A program made the position numbers and the translations under genes. Below the pieces are notes generated by a model. The model did not search any database. It was not told where the DNA came from and saw only the letters and a list, made by a program, of their open reading frames with translations. This document shows, one piece after another, positions 11,460-22,852 of a stretch of 64,000 bases of DNA. The stretch comes from Asaia platycodi JCM 25414 (GTDB lineage: Bacteria > Pseudomonadota > Alphaproteobacteria > Acetobacterales > Acetobacteraceae), in assembly GCF_000614545.1 (NCBI RefSeq), contig NZ_BAKW01000014.1, positions 26,017 through 90,016 of the forward strand, given 5' to 3'. Position 1 is the stretch's first letter. Every line of letters starts with the position of its first letter.

Positions 11460-11546
11460 AAAATTGTCGGGCGCAACCCGCCCCCTCTCTCGACTGTTGC
11501 ATCGGCCAAGGCGGCAAGCTGAGCCGACAGATCGAGAGAGGCGCCC

Positions 11547-13377
11547 ATGACGCACAAGATACCCGCCCTTGCCAGGGCGCTCTCGCCTGAAGGGCCGCTC
11601 GACGGCTTCTGGCCTATCGAGGATTACGCGGCCCTCGGTGACGGGCGCTGTGTGGCGCTTTTGGCACCCGACGGCAGTGTTGACTGGCTTTGCGTACCCA
11701 ATATCGATTCCCCCCCTCTGTTCGATCGTCTGTTGCACCGCGCTGGCGGTTTTTTCCAGATACGGCCTGTCGGCGCTTTCACGGCAATCCGACAGTATCG
11801 GCAGGACAGCAATGTCCTTGAGACATTGATCGAGACGGAACATGGCTCGGCGCGCATAACCGATTCACTCAACAGCACTTTTGCCGGGCGGCTGCCCTGG
11901 ACGGAATTCGCCCGGAGGATCGAGGGTGTTTCGGGCCGGATGACGTTCATTGTGCGTTTTCGTCTCGGCACGCGCTGCGGCACCGTCGCTCCCTGGATCC
12001 AGTCGACCCAGAACGGCACGATCTTTCATGTCGGCTCCGTGCTGGCCCATCTGGTGCATTCCGACAGCATGCGTCTTCTGAAAGAGGAGGACGAGGCCAT
12101 TGAGGCTGAACTCGTAGTGGGGGAAAAGACCCGTGCCCTGATTGCGCTCGTTGCGACGGAAAACGAGCCCCTCGCCGTACCCGGTGTCGACGAGATTGAC
12201 GGGCGCATCGAGACCAGTGACGCTGCCTGGCGCAACTGCAAATGCCTTGCATTATGACGGCCCTTACCGGGAGCAGGTGCGTCGCAGCGCGCTTGCGCTG
12301 AAACTTCTGCTCTACTCGTCGAGTGGCGCCATCGCGGCGGCGGCTACGACGTCGCTGCCCGAGCGCCTTCGTGACGGCAAGAACTGGGATTATCGCTTCG
12401 CCTGGATAAGAGACGCGGCTTATGTGGCCAATGCCTTTCTGCGTCTAGGCGCCGTGGCAGAGGTCAAGGCGGCGCTGGCCTGGCTGGTGCATCATCTCGG
12501 AGAGGAGGGGCCGCTCGTCATGTACGGGCTTTCCGGCCAACGCGTCGAAGATGAGACGCGCTATGACGAGGTTGAGGGCTATCGCGGCATCAAGCCGGTC
12601 GTCAGCGGCAATCGGGCCTCGCAACAGCATCAGCACGGCATTTATGGCGACATCTTTGAAACGGCGGCGCTATTCGTTTCCAGGGGCAATCTGCTCGATC
12701 AGAAAACGGCCCAGCTGCTGACCGATCTTGCAGATCGCTGTGCCGATCACTGGCGTCAGAAAGATGCCGGTATCTGGGAGCTGACAGAAGACCAGCATTA
12801 TACCATGTCAAAAATCAGCTGCTGGCAGGCGCTTGATCGGGCCTGCCAGATGGCAGAGCGCGGACATCTGGCCAAGGATCGCGCTCCACGCTGGGCGCGT
12901 GAGAAAGAACGGATTGTCGCATGGATCGATTGTGAATGCTGGTCGGAAAAACGTCAGGCCTATTTGTTCTATCCCGGTGCAGACGCGCTCGATGCCTCTA
13001 TCGCGCTCGCCATACCTTTTGGCTTCGACCGCGACGACCGGATGCGCGCGACCCTTCATGCCATTCGCAAAGAACTTGGAAGCGGGCCTTTTCTCTACCG
13101 CTACAGTGGCATGCAGCAGGAAGAAGGCGCTTTCCTTGCCTGCTCGTGCTGGATGGTCGAGGCACTGGCTTTGCTTGGTGAGAAGAAAGAGGCCGAAGCG
13201 CTGTTCGCCGATTTTCTTGATGCGCTGCCGAAAAACACGGGCATCATCGCCGAGATGATAGACCCCCAGACAGGCTCTTATCTCGGCAATACGCCGCAGG
13301 GATTAAGCCATCTGGGTATCGTCCACGCTGCTTGCGCCTTGGCGGGCGACAAGATGAAGGCCTTCGATCTGTCCTGA
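11547..13377 (+). CDS. GH15 family glycoside hydrolase (one frameshift)
   Basis: 610-aa glucoamylase/trehalase-type enzyme after repair. The N-terminal half (GFWPIEDYAALGDGRCVALLAPDGSVDWLCVP...) is the TREH_N-like domain, and the C-terminal half has the GH15 (alpha/alpha)6 signatures: NWDYRFAWIRDAAY, then a catalytic-type Glu in DAGIWELTEDQHYTMSKISCWQALDRA. The frame breaks at about 12238, where two G are missing in 'cgcaactgcaaatg'; repair gives AWRNWANALHYDGPYREQVRRSALALK. There is no signal peptide, so the enzyme is probably cytoplasmic and acts on trehalose or malto-oligosaccharides; which one is not decidable here. It lies 87 bases after oprB on the same strand, consistent with sugar use. 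Confidence 0.87.
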
Positions 13378-13637
13378 TGTGGCGTCGCCTTGTCGCGAGA
13401 TTCATTAAGACTGGTTAATCTTTGATCTGGATCAATCGCTGCTAAGACGCGGTATGTCATACAGGAATTCGAGCCAAGCCTGACGGAGAAGCAGGCAGCT
13501 CTGACGGGTTATGTTCCGTCAGACTGGGCCGAAAGATAAGCTGTCAGACGGTTTGCTTCGCACCTCGGAACCTGACGCTTCACCACATCATGAAAATGGA
13601 CGAAATCGACGGTCATGGTCGCTGCCAGGCTCTGCAA

Positions 13638-14635
13638 TCATGGCGTCAGTCCTGCGCGTCTGCCCGCTTCCCGCGCCAGATCGAGCGCGTGCAGTCTTGG
13701 AGCGAGGTCATAAATCGGTAGTGCCATCATGATTTCGTCGGGGCGATGGCGCTCGACGAAACGGTTCAGGCCGTCTGCAATCTCATTCATTGTGCCGACA
13801 AGGCTGGTGGATAGCACCTCGTCGAACTGACGGCTGATCTCCGGTCCCCAAGGGAGGTCCTGTGTGGCAACCGGATGGGGAAAGCGCCCCGGTGTACCCT
13901 GACGCAATGCAGCCATGTAGAGTCGGCGCGATGTCGCGAGATAATCGGCTTCTTGGTGCGTATCTGCAGCGACGATGTTCATGGCGAGCATGACATGGGG
14001 CGCCGCAAGCCGCTCCGAAGGGTTAAAACGGTCGCGATAGAGCGCAATCGCTTCTCCATCATCTGGGGGGCGAAATGCGAGGCGAAAGCGAAGGGGAGGC
14101 CGAGGGCGGCGGCAAGTTCTGCCGAAAACAATGACGAGCCCAACAGCCAGACGGGGATATCCGCCCCTGCGCCCGGGGTGGCTGTGATGCCCGTCTGAGC
14201 TTCATCGCCAGCGAAATAGGCCAGAAGCTCGAGCACTTCCTGCGGAAAACGCTCAGCACCGTCGCGGTTACGACGCAGAGCGCGCAGTGTCCGCTGGTCG
14301 GAGCCTGGCGCACGCCCGAGACCGAGATCGATCCGGCCCGGATAGAGCGCGTCAAGGGTGCCGAATTGTTCGGCAATTAGAAGCGGGGCGTGGTTCGGCA
14401 GCATAATACCGCCGGCGCCGACGCGAATGCTTCGGGTTGCAGCGGCCAGAGCGCCGATCACGACAGAGGTGGCTGCGGAGGCAATGCCGGGCATGCCGTG
14501 ATGCTCGGCAACCCAGTAGCGTCGAAAGCCGAGGGACTCGGCTTTTTGTGCGACGAGACGCGATTCCGACAGGGCTTCTGCGGCGCTGCCGGAATCGCGG
14601 ATGAGGGACAGGTCGAGGATCGAAAGCGGTATCAT
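13638..14635 (-). CDS. Luciferase-like flavin-dependent monooxygenase (one frameshift)
   Basis: 332-aa LLM-class flavin-dependent oxidoreductase after repair. Typical segments are [12 protein letters not shown] at the N-terminus, [29 protein letters not shown] near residue 45, and [45 protein letters not shown] chose the ATG at 14635 (MIPLSILD) over longer in-frame starts. The frame breaks at about 14050 (one G of 'aaggcg' missing); repair gives [35 protein letters not shown]. It starts 37 bases after the ClC gene on the same strand. The substrate is unknown. Confidence 0.87.
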
Positions 14636-14672
14636 GACCCCGATATGGGGAGAGATATCGCCGCTTGAAAGA

Positions 14673-16082
14673 TCAGTCCTTCTTCTCGACCTGCTCCACC
14701 AGCGTCTCGGTGGCAGGCGCTGCGGGAGAGCGTGTGTATATGGGAGCCGGCGCAGCGCTATGGGCGGCCTCCATGAAGCGATCGGCCAGAGCGCCATAAA
14801 GCGCGTGCTTGCAGATCATGCGCGAGACACCGAAGGCAAGAAACGAGGTCGCCATAAGGGCGAGTGTGACCTGCTGGTTGTCGCACATTTCCATCACGAT
14901 GACCGTCGCCGTCAGCGGCGCCTGCACCACGGCCGAGAAATAGGCCACCGTGCCCAGAAGGACGACCGCACCCGGCGTGGTATGCGGCAGATACTGCTCG
15001 ATCCAGCCGCCGATACCCGCACCGACCGAGAGTGACGGAGCGAACAGGCCGCCCGGAATGCCCGAGCAATAGGACACGACGGTAGCGATGAATTTCAATA
15101 CAAAGAACGACGCCGGATAATGCTCCGACCCGTCGATGATGGCGCGCGCCTGCATGTAGCCCGTGCCATAGGTGGCGCCATGAGACACCAGACCCAGTAG
15201 CGCCAGGACGAAGCCGCAAAGGGCGGCGAAAGCCACTGGCCGTGCCTTGATGATGGCGCCTATACGTCCCGGTATCCCTTTGGAAAAACGGATCAGAAGG
15301 GCAGAGAAACTGCCGCCGGCAATGCCGCCAACAATCCCGCAGGTCAGTACCGCAATCCAGGCGGTGCCCAGCGGTACGTCGACATCGGTATGACCGAAAT
15401 AGGAATAATTGCCGACCAGTGCGATGGCGGTCACACCCGAGAGCACGACGCCGGTCAGCATCGTGCCCGAGGTCTTCTGTTCGAAGGAATGCGAGAGTTC
15501 CTCGATCGCAAAAACGATCCCGGCAAGAGGGGTGTTGAAGGCGGCCGAGACGCCTGCCGCGCCACCTGCGAGAATGGCGCCGCGTCGAGCCGAAACGCTC
15601 GCCGTGCCGAGCAGGCGTGAGAACCCGTGCATGATCGCGGCACCGACCTGAACGGTCGGGCCTTCACGACCGATCGAGGCGCCAACCATGAGGCCGAAGC
15701 AGGTCAGAATGATCTTGGCAAAGGCGATCCTCAGGGAGAGCACGCGATTGACGATCGAGAAATTCTCGATGTGCAGTGTTGCGATGGTCTGGGGAATGCC
15801 GCTCCCCTGCGCGCCCGAAAAGAAGCGTCGTGTCACCCAGGTCGAAAAGGCCAGCCCGGCGGGAACAACTACAAGCATCACGTAGGGATCCCAGTGCAGC
15901 AGGCGCCCGCGCGCGCGCGCTGCCCAGTCAGCCGTGCCGGCAAAAGCGACAGCCACGACGCCCACCAGAATGGCGCCGAGCCAGTAGGTGAGGGTGCGAC
16001 GCCATTGCGACGTCGTTCTGCGTGCGGAACGGCGAAGGTGCAGGATACGGTTGTTTTGCCGCAGAGCGGTGCTTGGGCGCAT
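14673..16082 (-). CDS. ClC-family chloride channel/antiporter
   Basis: Intact 469-aa ClC membrane protein. It carries the anion-path motifs [14 protein letters not shown] (with the gating glutamate) and [11 protein letters not shown], plus about ten hydrophobic helices. The gating Glu favours a coupled Cl-/H+ antiporter, but the presence of the inner proton glutamate was not determined. There are no C-terminal CBS domains. It lies downstream of two cation efflux genes on the minus strand with about 170 bases between. Anion movement may balance charge or support acid tolerance, which would suit an acid-producing bacterium; that is inference. Confidence 0.92.
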   Translation of the reverse strand: MRPSTALRQNNRILHLRRSARRTTSQWRRTLTYWLGAILVGVVAVAFAGTADWAARARGRLLHWDPYVMLVVVPAGLAFSTWVTRRFFSGAQGSGIPQTIATLHIENFSIVNRVLSLRIAFAKIILTCFGLMVGASIGREGPTVQVGAAIMHGFSRLLGTASVSARRGAILAGGAAGVSAAFNTPLAGIVFAIEELSHSFEQKTSGTMLTGVVLSGVTAIALVGNYSYFGHTDVDVPLGTAWIAVLTCGIVGGIAGGSFSALLIRFSKGIPGRIGAIIKARPVAFAALCGFVLALLGLVSHGATYGTGYMQARAIIDGSEHYPASFFVLKFIATVVSYCSGIPGGLFAPSLSVGAGIGGWIEQYLPHTTPGAVVLLGTVAYFSAVVQAPLTATVIVMEMCDNQQVTLALMATSFLAFGVSRMICKHALYGALADRFMEAAHSAAPAPIYTRSPAAPATETLVEQVEKKD

Positions 16083-16249
16083 GAAATCTCACCTGTCTGG
16101 GGATCGGGAGGCACCGACCGGTGTATGAGGCTCCTGCCAGCACCCCGGTCGACAGGTCAAGAAACTCTCGTCTGAAAAGAACGTAACGACGGATGAGAGG
16201 GCCGGTTTGTCAGAAAAGCTTTTTTGTAGAGGTCCTGGCAGAATTCGCT

Positions 16250-17142
16250 TTAGGCAAGCACAGGGATGCCAGTCTGTTTGGCTTTTTCTTCCGGCTCGAC
16301 ATGGATGTGGATGAGCGCCCGGCCGAGATGCCGCCTGAGCGCGTGCTCCACGCGGTCGCAGATATCATGCGCTTCAGAGACGCTCATCGCGCCGGGCACG
16401 ACCAGATGAAACTCGATGAAGCTGACACTGCCTGCCGTACGCACTCTTATATCATGCGCCTCAATTGCTCCGGTCGCATGCTCGGAAATGACGACGCGGA
16501 TCATCTGCAGCGTGTCCGAATCGGGTGCTTCATCCATCAATCCGGCAATCGAATGCTTCATCATGTCGAAGCCGACGCGCAGGACGTTGAGGGCAACGAG
16601 GGCAGACAGCAGCGCGTCCAGACGTGTAAAGCCTGTGAGGGGTATGAGCGCGATGCCGATCACGAGCACCACGGTCGTCCAGACATCGGAAATGACATGA
16701 CGTCCGTTGGCGGTGAGAGCCGGTGAGCGTTTGAGTCTGCCCTGACGCACCAGAACGAGACCCCACACCAGATTGACCACACCACCTAGCGCATTGAACA
16801 GGATTCCGCGCCAAGGCGCGATGTCGACATTGGGCGCGAACCAGCTTTTCCAGGCGACCCACGCGATGCCGATGGCTGTCAGCACCACGAGCACGGCTTC
16901 TGTCACGGCCGAGAGATATTCGGCCTTGTCATGGCCGTAGGTGTGATTGTCGTCAGCCGGGCGTTGCGCGACGCTCAGCGCCCAGAGCGCCCCGATGGCG
17001 GCGGCCACGTTGATGATGGTTTCAAGCGCGTCCGATAGCAGGGCCGCGCTGCCGCTTACGCGCCAAGCAATATATTTAAGAGCAAGCGCGATCAGGCTGA
17101 CCACCAGCGAGACCCAGCCGAACACGATCTTTTCTGGCTGCT

Positions 17143-17149
<7 letters not shown>
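16250..17149 (-). CDS. Cation diffusion facilitator (FieF-like)
   Basis: Intact 299-aa CDF transporter. Six predicted membrane helices are present, with metal-site acidic/His motifs SDALETIINV in helix 2 and HVISDVWTTV in helix 5, then a cytoplasmic C-terminal domain containing EAHDIRVRTAGSVSFIEFHLVVPGAMSVSEAHDICDRVE. The helix-2/helix-5 D..E and H..D arrangement fits export of Zn(II), Fe(II) or similar divalent ions. Its ATG overlaps the stop of the upstream CDF gene by seven bases (ATGCTGA), so the two are translationally coupled. Confidence 0.9.
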
Positions 17150-18215
<1,066 letters not shown>

Positions 18216-18773
18216 GGGGTCGCTTTCGGTAAATCGTCGCCAGACCGCATCCTATACGGCATTGGCGCCCGGCACGCCAACATGAAGCGTTTTCCGGGAA
18301 CGCTCCTGCTTCGTGAATTCTCGTTCAAGGAATTTCATGGAGTTCCAAGTAATTATCAGGTCTGGAGAGTATTTCTTCTATTTTATCGAAAAACGTTTTT
18401 AGAGGCTATCGATTATTTCTGACAAGTCTTGTCTATTTCAATGAGAGACTTGGACAGGCGCGAGAGATAATCTGTCTGGAAAGGGTTTGTCATCAAAAAC
18501 GTCAATTTCGTCATTGAATTATCGTGCTTACTGGAGTGGTATGCATGGATCGTGCTCAGGCACTCTCCAGTTAACGTTTTCATAACGATCCTGGCGACCG
18601 CAAGCGTCGCCGCAGTATCGGTGGTTCGGTTTGAAGTCTGTGTTGTCCTGCTCAAATGTTTCCGGCTCTCGCGATTTTCGGAGGGTGACCATGAAACAGT
18701 GTGCAATTCTCCGCGTGGGGAATTCCCTCCCAGCAGGTAAGGGCCAGCGCTCGCCAGAGCCAGGCGCTGTGCG
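18216..18773. other. Intergenic stretch without a supported gene
   Basis: About 560 bases divide the minus-strand CDF operon from the plus-strand helix-hairpin-helix gene. AT content is raised around 18340-18430. The open frames here have no family resemblance. The stretch presumably holds the divergent promoters. Confidence 0.5.
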
Positions 18774-19064
18774 ATGAGTCTGGACGGCTTGCGCCATGTC
18801 GGGCCTGCGGCTCGCAAGGATCTGGAGTTACTGGGCATTCGTACGCGCGAGCAGCTTGCGTCGTCAGACGCCGATATACTTTACGAGCGGCTGTGTGTTC
18901 TGACCGGCCTGCGTCACGATCCGTGCGTTCATGACGTTTTCTCAGCTGCCATTCATCAGTCGCGTACGGGCGAGGCGCTCGATTGGTGGCATTTCACCCC
19001 CGCTCGCAAAACAAGACAAGAAAACGGGTGCTTCGTCACCATTTCTTCAAAGACAGGGAAATAA
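18774..19064 (+). CDS. Helix-hairpin-helix protein, Cdd1/'pathogenicity locus' family
   Basis: Intact 96-aa protein. The LRHVGPAARKDLELLGIRTREQLASSDADILYERLCVLTG segment is a helix-hairpin-helix repeat, and RHDPCVHDVFSAAIHQSRTGEALDWWHFTPARK completes the Cdd1-type family signature. Such HhH folds often bind nucleic acid, but no function is established for this family. The stop at 19062-19064 is two bases before the M28 peptidase ATG, so the two are likely cotranscribed. Confidence 0.83.
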   Translation: MSLDGLRHVGPAARKDLELLGIRTREQLASSDADILYERLCVLTGLRHDPCVHDVFSAAIHQSRTGEALDWWHFTPARKTRQENGCFVTISSKTGK

Positions 19065-19066
19065 CG

Positions 19067-20750
19067 ATGCGATCAGCCCGTATTCAAGCCGCTGCTGTTC
19101 TTTCTGTGCTCGGGTTGTTCGGCTCTTCCGCTCTGGCGGCTGAGCCTCTCGTCTATGCCCCCATGAATCCGGCGCGCATGTCTGACGTGATCCGTACCCT
19201 CGCCTCAGACCCTTTCGAGGGGCGGGCGCCTGGATCGATCGGTGCCATCAAGACCGTGAATTATCTGGTGGCCCAGTTTCAGGCGATCGGATTGCAGCCT
19301 GCTGGCGAAAACGGGAGCTGGACCCAGGAAGTCCCGATGATTCACACAAAAATCGCGCCGGAATCGGAGGCTTTTTTTCATGTGGGGCAGTCCGAGCCGC
19401 TCGATTTCAGGCAGTCGCAGGAAATCTATCTGACGACCAGCACGCCATCTTCGCAGATCAAGATTCCCCAGGCCCAGCTGGTTTTCGTCGGATACGGTGT
19501 GGATGCCCCTGCGCGTGACTGGGACGACTTCAAAGGCGTCGACCTCAAGGGCAAGATCGCCGTCATTCTGATCAACGATCCCGATTTCCGCGCGAAGCCC
19601 GGTGAGGCCGTGTCGGGCAGGTTCGGTGGTCGCACCATGACCTATTTCGGACGCTGGACCTATAAGTTCGAAGAGGCTGCGCGTCGGGGGGCGATCGGGG
19701 CTCTGATCGTTCATGATACCGAGGCAGCCAGCTATCCCTGGAGCACAGTGATCGCACCGGGGGGAGAGAATTTTGCGCTCGCCAAGCAGGGCGAGCCGGA
19801 CTCCCTGCTGTTTCACGGCTGGCTCGAAGGTAAGGCCGCCCATGATCTGTTTGCCCGTGCCGGGCTCGACCTCGATGCGCTGAGCGAGGCAGCACGCCGC
19901 CCCGATTTCCGGCCCGTGACACTGCCTCAAACGACCATGGCGACGACCTTCGATGTCACCACGACCCATTTGCAGAGCCGTAACGTTCTGGCGAAGCTGC
20001 CTGGTACGACCCACCCTGATGAAACGATCATGTATGGCGCCCATTGGGATGCGTTCGGCAGAAGCAAGGGCCCTCATGGCGAACCCATGATACGCCATGG
20101 CGCGATCGACGATGCCTCGGGGGTTGCGGCGGTGCTCGAAATCGCCCGTGCGTTCAAGGCAGGTCCTGCCCCGGAGCGAACGATCGTCTTTGCCGCCTGG
20201 ACAGCAGAAGAGCGCGGCCTGCTGGGCTCGACCTACTATGTCGAGCATCCGCTGGTGTCGCTCGACAAGACGGTTGCCAATTTCACCATCGACGTTTTGC
20301 AGATGGGCGGCCTGTCGCATAATGCGTTCATCGTTGGGGCAGGGCAGAACAGCCTGCAGGATGATTTTGCCACCATTGCGTCTTCTCAGGGACGAATCAC
20401 CCAGAATGAGGCCCTGCCGGAGCGCGGTGCGTTTTACCGGGCAGATCATCTGCCTTTCGCCCGTGCTGGCGTGCCAGTGCTGCCGATCATGGATCTGGCT
20501 GGGTATCCCGACCTCGTGAAGGGAGGCGTACCGGCCGGGCGTAAGTGGCTCGAAGGCTATATGGCCTGCTATCATCAGCTGCGATGCCTGGAGCGCGAGC
20601 TGGGATCTCGGTGGAGCAGCAGAAGATGCGGCAGCGCTTTACGAAGTGGGACGCAGCCTTGCTTTCTCGCGCATGTGGCCGAGCTGGAAGCAGGGGTCGG
20701 AATTCAAAGCTGTTCGTGACCGCACCGAAGCGCAGCGTCCGGCTCTGTGA
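19067..20750 (+). CDS. Exported M28 family metallopeptidase (one frameshift)
   Basis: 561-aa zinc aminopeptidase-like protein after repair. The ATG at 19067 opens a signal peptide (MRSARIQAAAVLSVLGLFGSSALAAEP), so it is periplasmic or secreted. A PA-type insert occupies the middle (VFVGYGVDAPARDWDDFKGVDLKGKIAVI). M28 metal ligands and catalytic residues are seen in MYGAHWDAFG, IDDASGVAAVLE and TAEERGLLGSTYY. The frame breaks at about 20580 (two C missing); repair gives YHQPCDAWSASWDLGGAAEDAAALYE and a stop at 20748-20750. It follows the HhH gene almost without a gap. Confidence 0.9.
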
Positions 20751-20819
20751 ACGGGGCGTGGAGCAAGGGGAGCCATTCTTTTCTTGACAAAGCCCCTCGC
20801 TCCATGACTTCCAGCCGGG

Positions 20820-22439
20820 ATGATCCGGCTTACCGAACTCAGGCTTCCTCTCGACCATTCGTCCGATGCGCTGCGCGAGGCGATTATCGCCCGGCTGAAC
20901 ATCGAGAGCACGGCCCTGCGCGATTTTACGATTGCCCGTCGCGGCTATGATGCGCGCAAGCGCGGTCGCATCGTGCTGGTCTATAGCGTTGACTGCACGA
21001 TTGATGATGAGGCGGCTATTCTCGCCGCCTATGACAACACCCCCTCGGTCATGCCGACCCCCGATACCTCTTATGTTCTTCCGACGGTAACGTTGGAGGG
21101 GGCCGGCGCCCCGCGTCCTGTGGTGATCGGCGCCGGGCCGTGCGGTGTGATGGCAGCGCTCATTCTGGCGCAGGCGGGGCTGCGCCCCATCGTGATCGAG
21201 CGTGGCAAGATCGTGCGCGAGCGCACGGTCGACACCTTTGCCTTGTGGCGCCGCTCGGAACTGACGCCAGAAAGCAACGTGCAGTTTGGTGAGGGTGGTG
21301 CCGGGACATTTTCCGATGGCAAGCTCTATAGCGGGGTCAGCGACCCGCGCCATCTCGGTCGCAAGGTCATGGAGGAATTCGTCAAGGCCGGTGCGCCAGA
21401 GGAAATTCTCTACGTCTCGAAGCCGCATATCGGCACATTCCGCCTGGTCTCGATGGTCGAGCATATTCGTAGCGAAATCGAGCGTCTGGGGGGCAGTTAT
21501 CGCTTTGGCGTTCGCGTTGACGGTCTGGTGACTGATGGCACACCGCGCAGGCTGAAGGGGCTGATCCTGTCGGATGGCACGACCCTTGAGACAAATCACG
21601 CCATTCTCGCTGTGGGGCACAGCGCGCGCGACACCTTCGAGATGCTGCGTTATGCCGAGGTGCCGATGGTGCCCAAGCCATTCTCGATCGGCGTGCGTAT
21701 CGAACATCCGCAATCGCTCATCGATTGTGCGAGGTTCGGCGACCAGGGTGGCCACCCGCTTCTGGGCGCTGCGGATTACAAGCTGGTTCATCACGCCAAA
21801 AACGGTCGGGCTGTCTATTCCTTCTGTATGTGCCCCGGGGGTACGGTGGTTGCAGCAACGTCCGAGCCCAATCAGGTCGTCACCAATGGGATGAGCCAGT
21901 ATTCCCGCGCAGAGCGCAATGCGAATGCGGGCATCGTGGTCGATGTATCGCCTGAGCGCGATTACCCCGACGATGTGCTTGGTGGCGTGGCGTTTCAGCG
22001 TCATTGGGAGCGCGCGGCTTTCGTGGCCGGTGGGGGGGACTACAAGGCACCGGCCCAGCGCGTGGAAGATTTTCTGGCCGGGCGTCCGTCAACGACGCTC
22101 GGTCATGTCGTGCCTTCCTACAAGCCGGGCGTTACGCCAACCGATCTTTCCCTCTGTCTGCCTGATTTCGCGGTCGAGGCGATCCGCGAGGCCCTTCCCG
22201 CTTTCGAGCGCAAGCTCAAGGGGTTTTCAATGGGCGATGCGGTGCTGACCGGGGTCGAGACCCGTACGTCCTCTCCCATCAGAATGCCACGTGGCCATGA
22301 TGGCCAGAGCCCCGGTGTCGGAGGGCTCTTTCCCGCAGGAGAGGGGGCAGGATATGCCGGAGGTATTCTTTCGGCCGGTATAGACGGCATCCGGGCGGCG
22401 GAGTGGGTGATTCAGGCTTCGACAGCCGAGGCATCCTGA
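20820..22439 (+). CDS. FAD-dependent oxidoreductase, COG2509-type
   Basis: Intact 539-aa flavoprotein. The N-terminal ~90 residues (MIRLTELRLPLDHSSDALREAIIARL...) are the DUF-like alpha/beta head of this family. The dinucleotide fold follows (VVIGAGPCGVMAALILAQAGLRPIVIERG), then VQFGEGGAGTFSDGKLYSG, AVGHSARDTF and a C-terminal FAD contact GLFPAGEGAGYAGGILSAGIDG. The family is widespread but its substrate is not established. An imperfect inverted repeat (20761-20770 with 20793-20802) and a TTGACA at about 20783 lie just upstream, so it may have its own promoter. Confidence 0.88.
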   Translation: MIRLTELRLPLDHSSDALREAIIARLNIESTALRDFTIARRGYDARKRGRIVLVYSVDCTIDDEAAILAAYDNTPSVMPTPDTSYVLPTVTLEGAGAPRPVVIGAGPCGVMAALILAQAGLRPIVIERGKIVRERTVDTFALWRRSELTPESNVQFGEGGAGTFSDGKLYSGVSDPRHLGRKVMEEFVKAGAPEEILYVSKPHIGTFRLVSMVEHIRSEIERLGGSYRFGVRVDGLVTDGTPRRLKGLILSDGTTLETNHAILAVGHSARDTFEMLRYAEVPMVPKPFSIGVRIEHPQSLIDCARFGDQGGHPLLGAADYKLVHHAKNGRAVYSFCMCPGGTVVAATSEPNQVVTNGMSQYSRAERNANAGIVVDVSPERDYPDDVLGGVAFQRHWERAAFVAGGGDYKAPAQRVEDFLAGRPSTTLGHVVPSYKPGVTPTDLSLCLPDFAVEAIREALPAFERKLKGFSMGDAVLTGVETRTSSPIRMPRGHDGQSPGVGGLFPAGEGAGYAGGILSAGIDGIRAAEWVIQASTAEAS

Positions 22440-22716
22440 CCGTTATCGCGGACAAGAGTCACGTGGTCCGTCATCCGATGGCCTCTAAGGATTGCATCGT
22501 CACGTTCTCCGATTGATGATCACGCGGTGCTTGCGGAACGCGAGGTGAGTGGGTTGGCGGTCCTGCTGTGCGCCTTTGTTTCAGAAACCAGCCGGGAGAT
22601 CAGGGAGGCTGGCAAGATAAAGATCCGGGTCAAAAATCTGGTTTCTCATGGGAGGTCGAACTTTTTTGACACTGAACGTTGTTTATCCTTTCGGGCTGTC
22701 AAAGAGTGCTACCAAT

Positions 22717-22735
22717 TGATCTGCGTCGCAGATCA
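22717..22735. promoter_or_regulatory. 19-bp perfect inverted repeat upstream of the AIDA/Hint gene
   Basis: TGATCTGCG-T-CGCAGATCA is a perfect 9-bp inverted repeat around one central base, 118 bases upstream of the Hint protein start. It lies in the otherwise gene-free 22440-22852 stretch. Length and symmetry suggest a dimeric regulator site; a small hairpin is the alternative. No T-tract follows. Confidence 0.5.
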
Positions 22736-22852
22736 TCTGATGTCTACACCCATGAATGATACTGCTGGCAGGCGGTGAAAAGCCTCTGCTACAGGGCCAG
22801 ATGGAGATCGATCGCAGCTGCGCTCGAATGGAACGTGGAGTGAAAGGTCGTC

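Noticed and set aside
16193..16726. Plus-strand open frame of about 177 codons
   Set aside because: Shadow of the minus-strand CDF gene, with no family resemblance.
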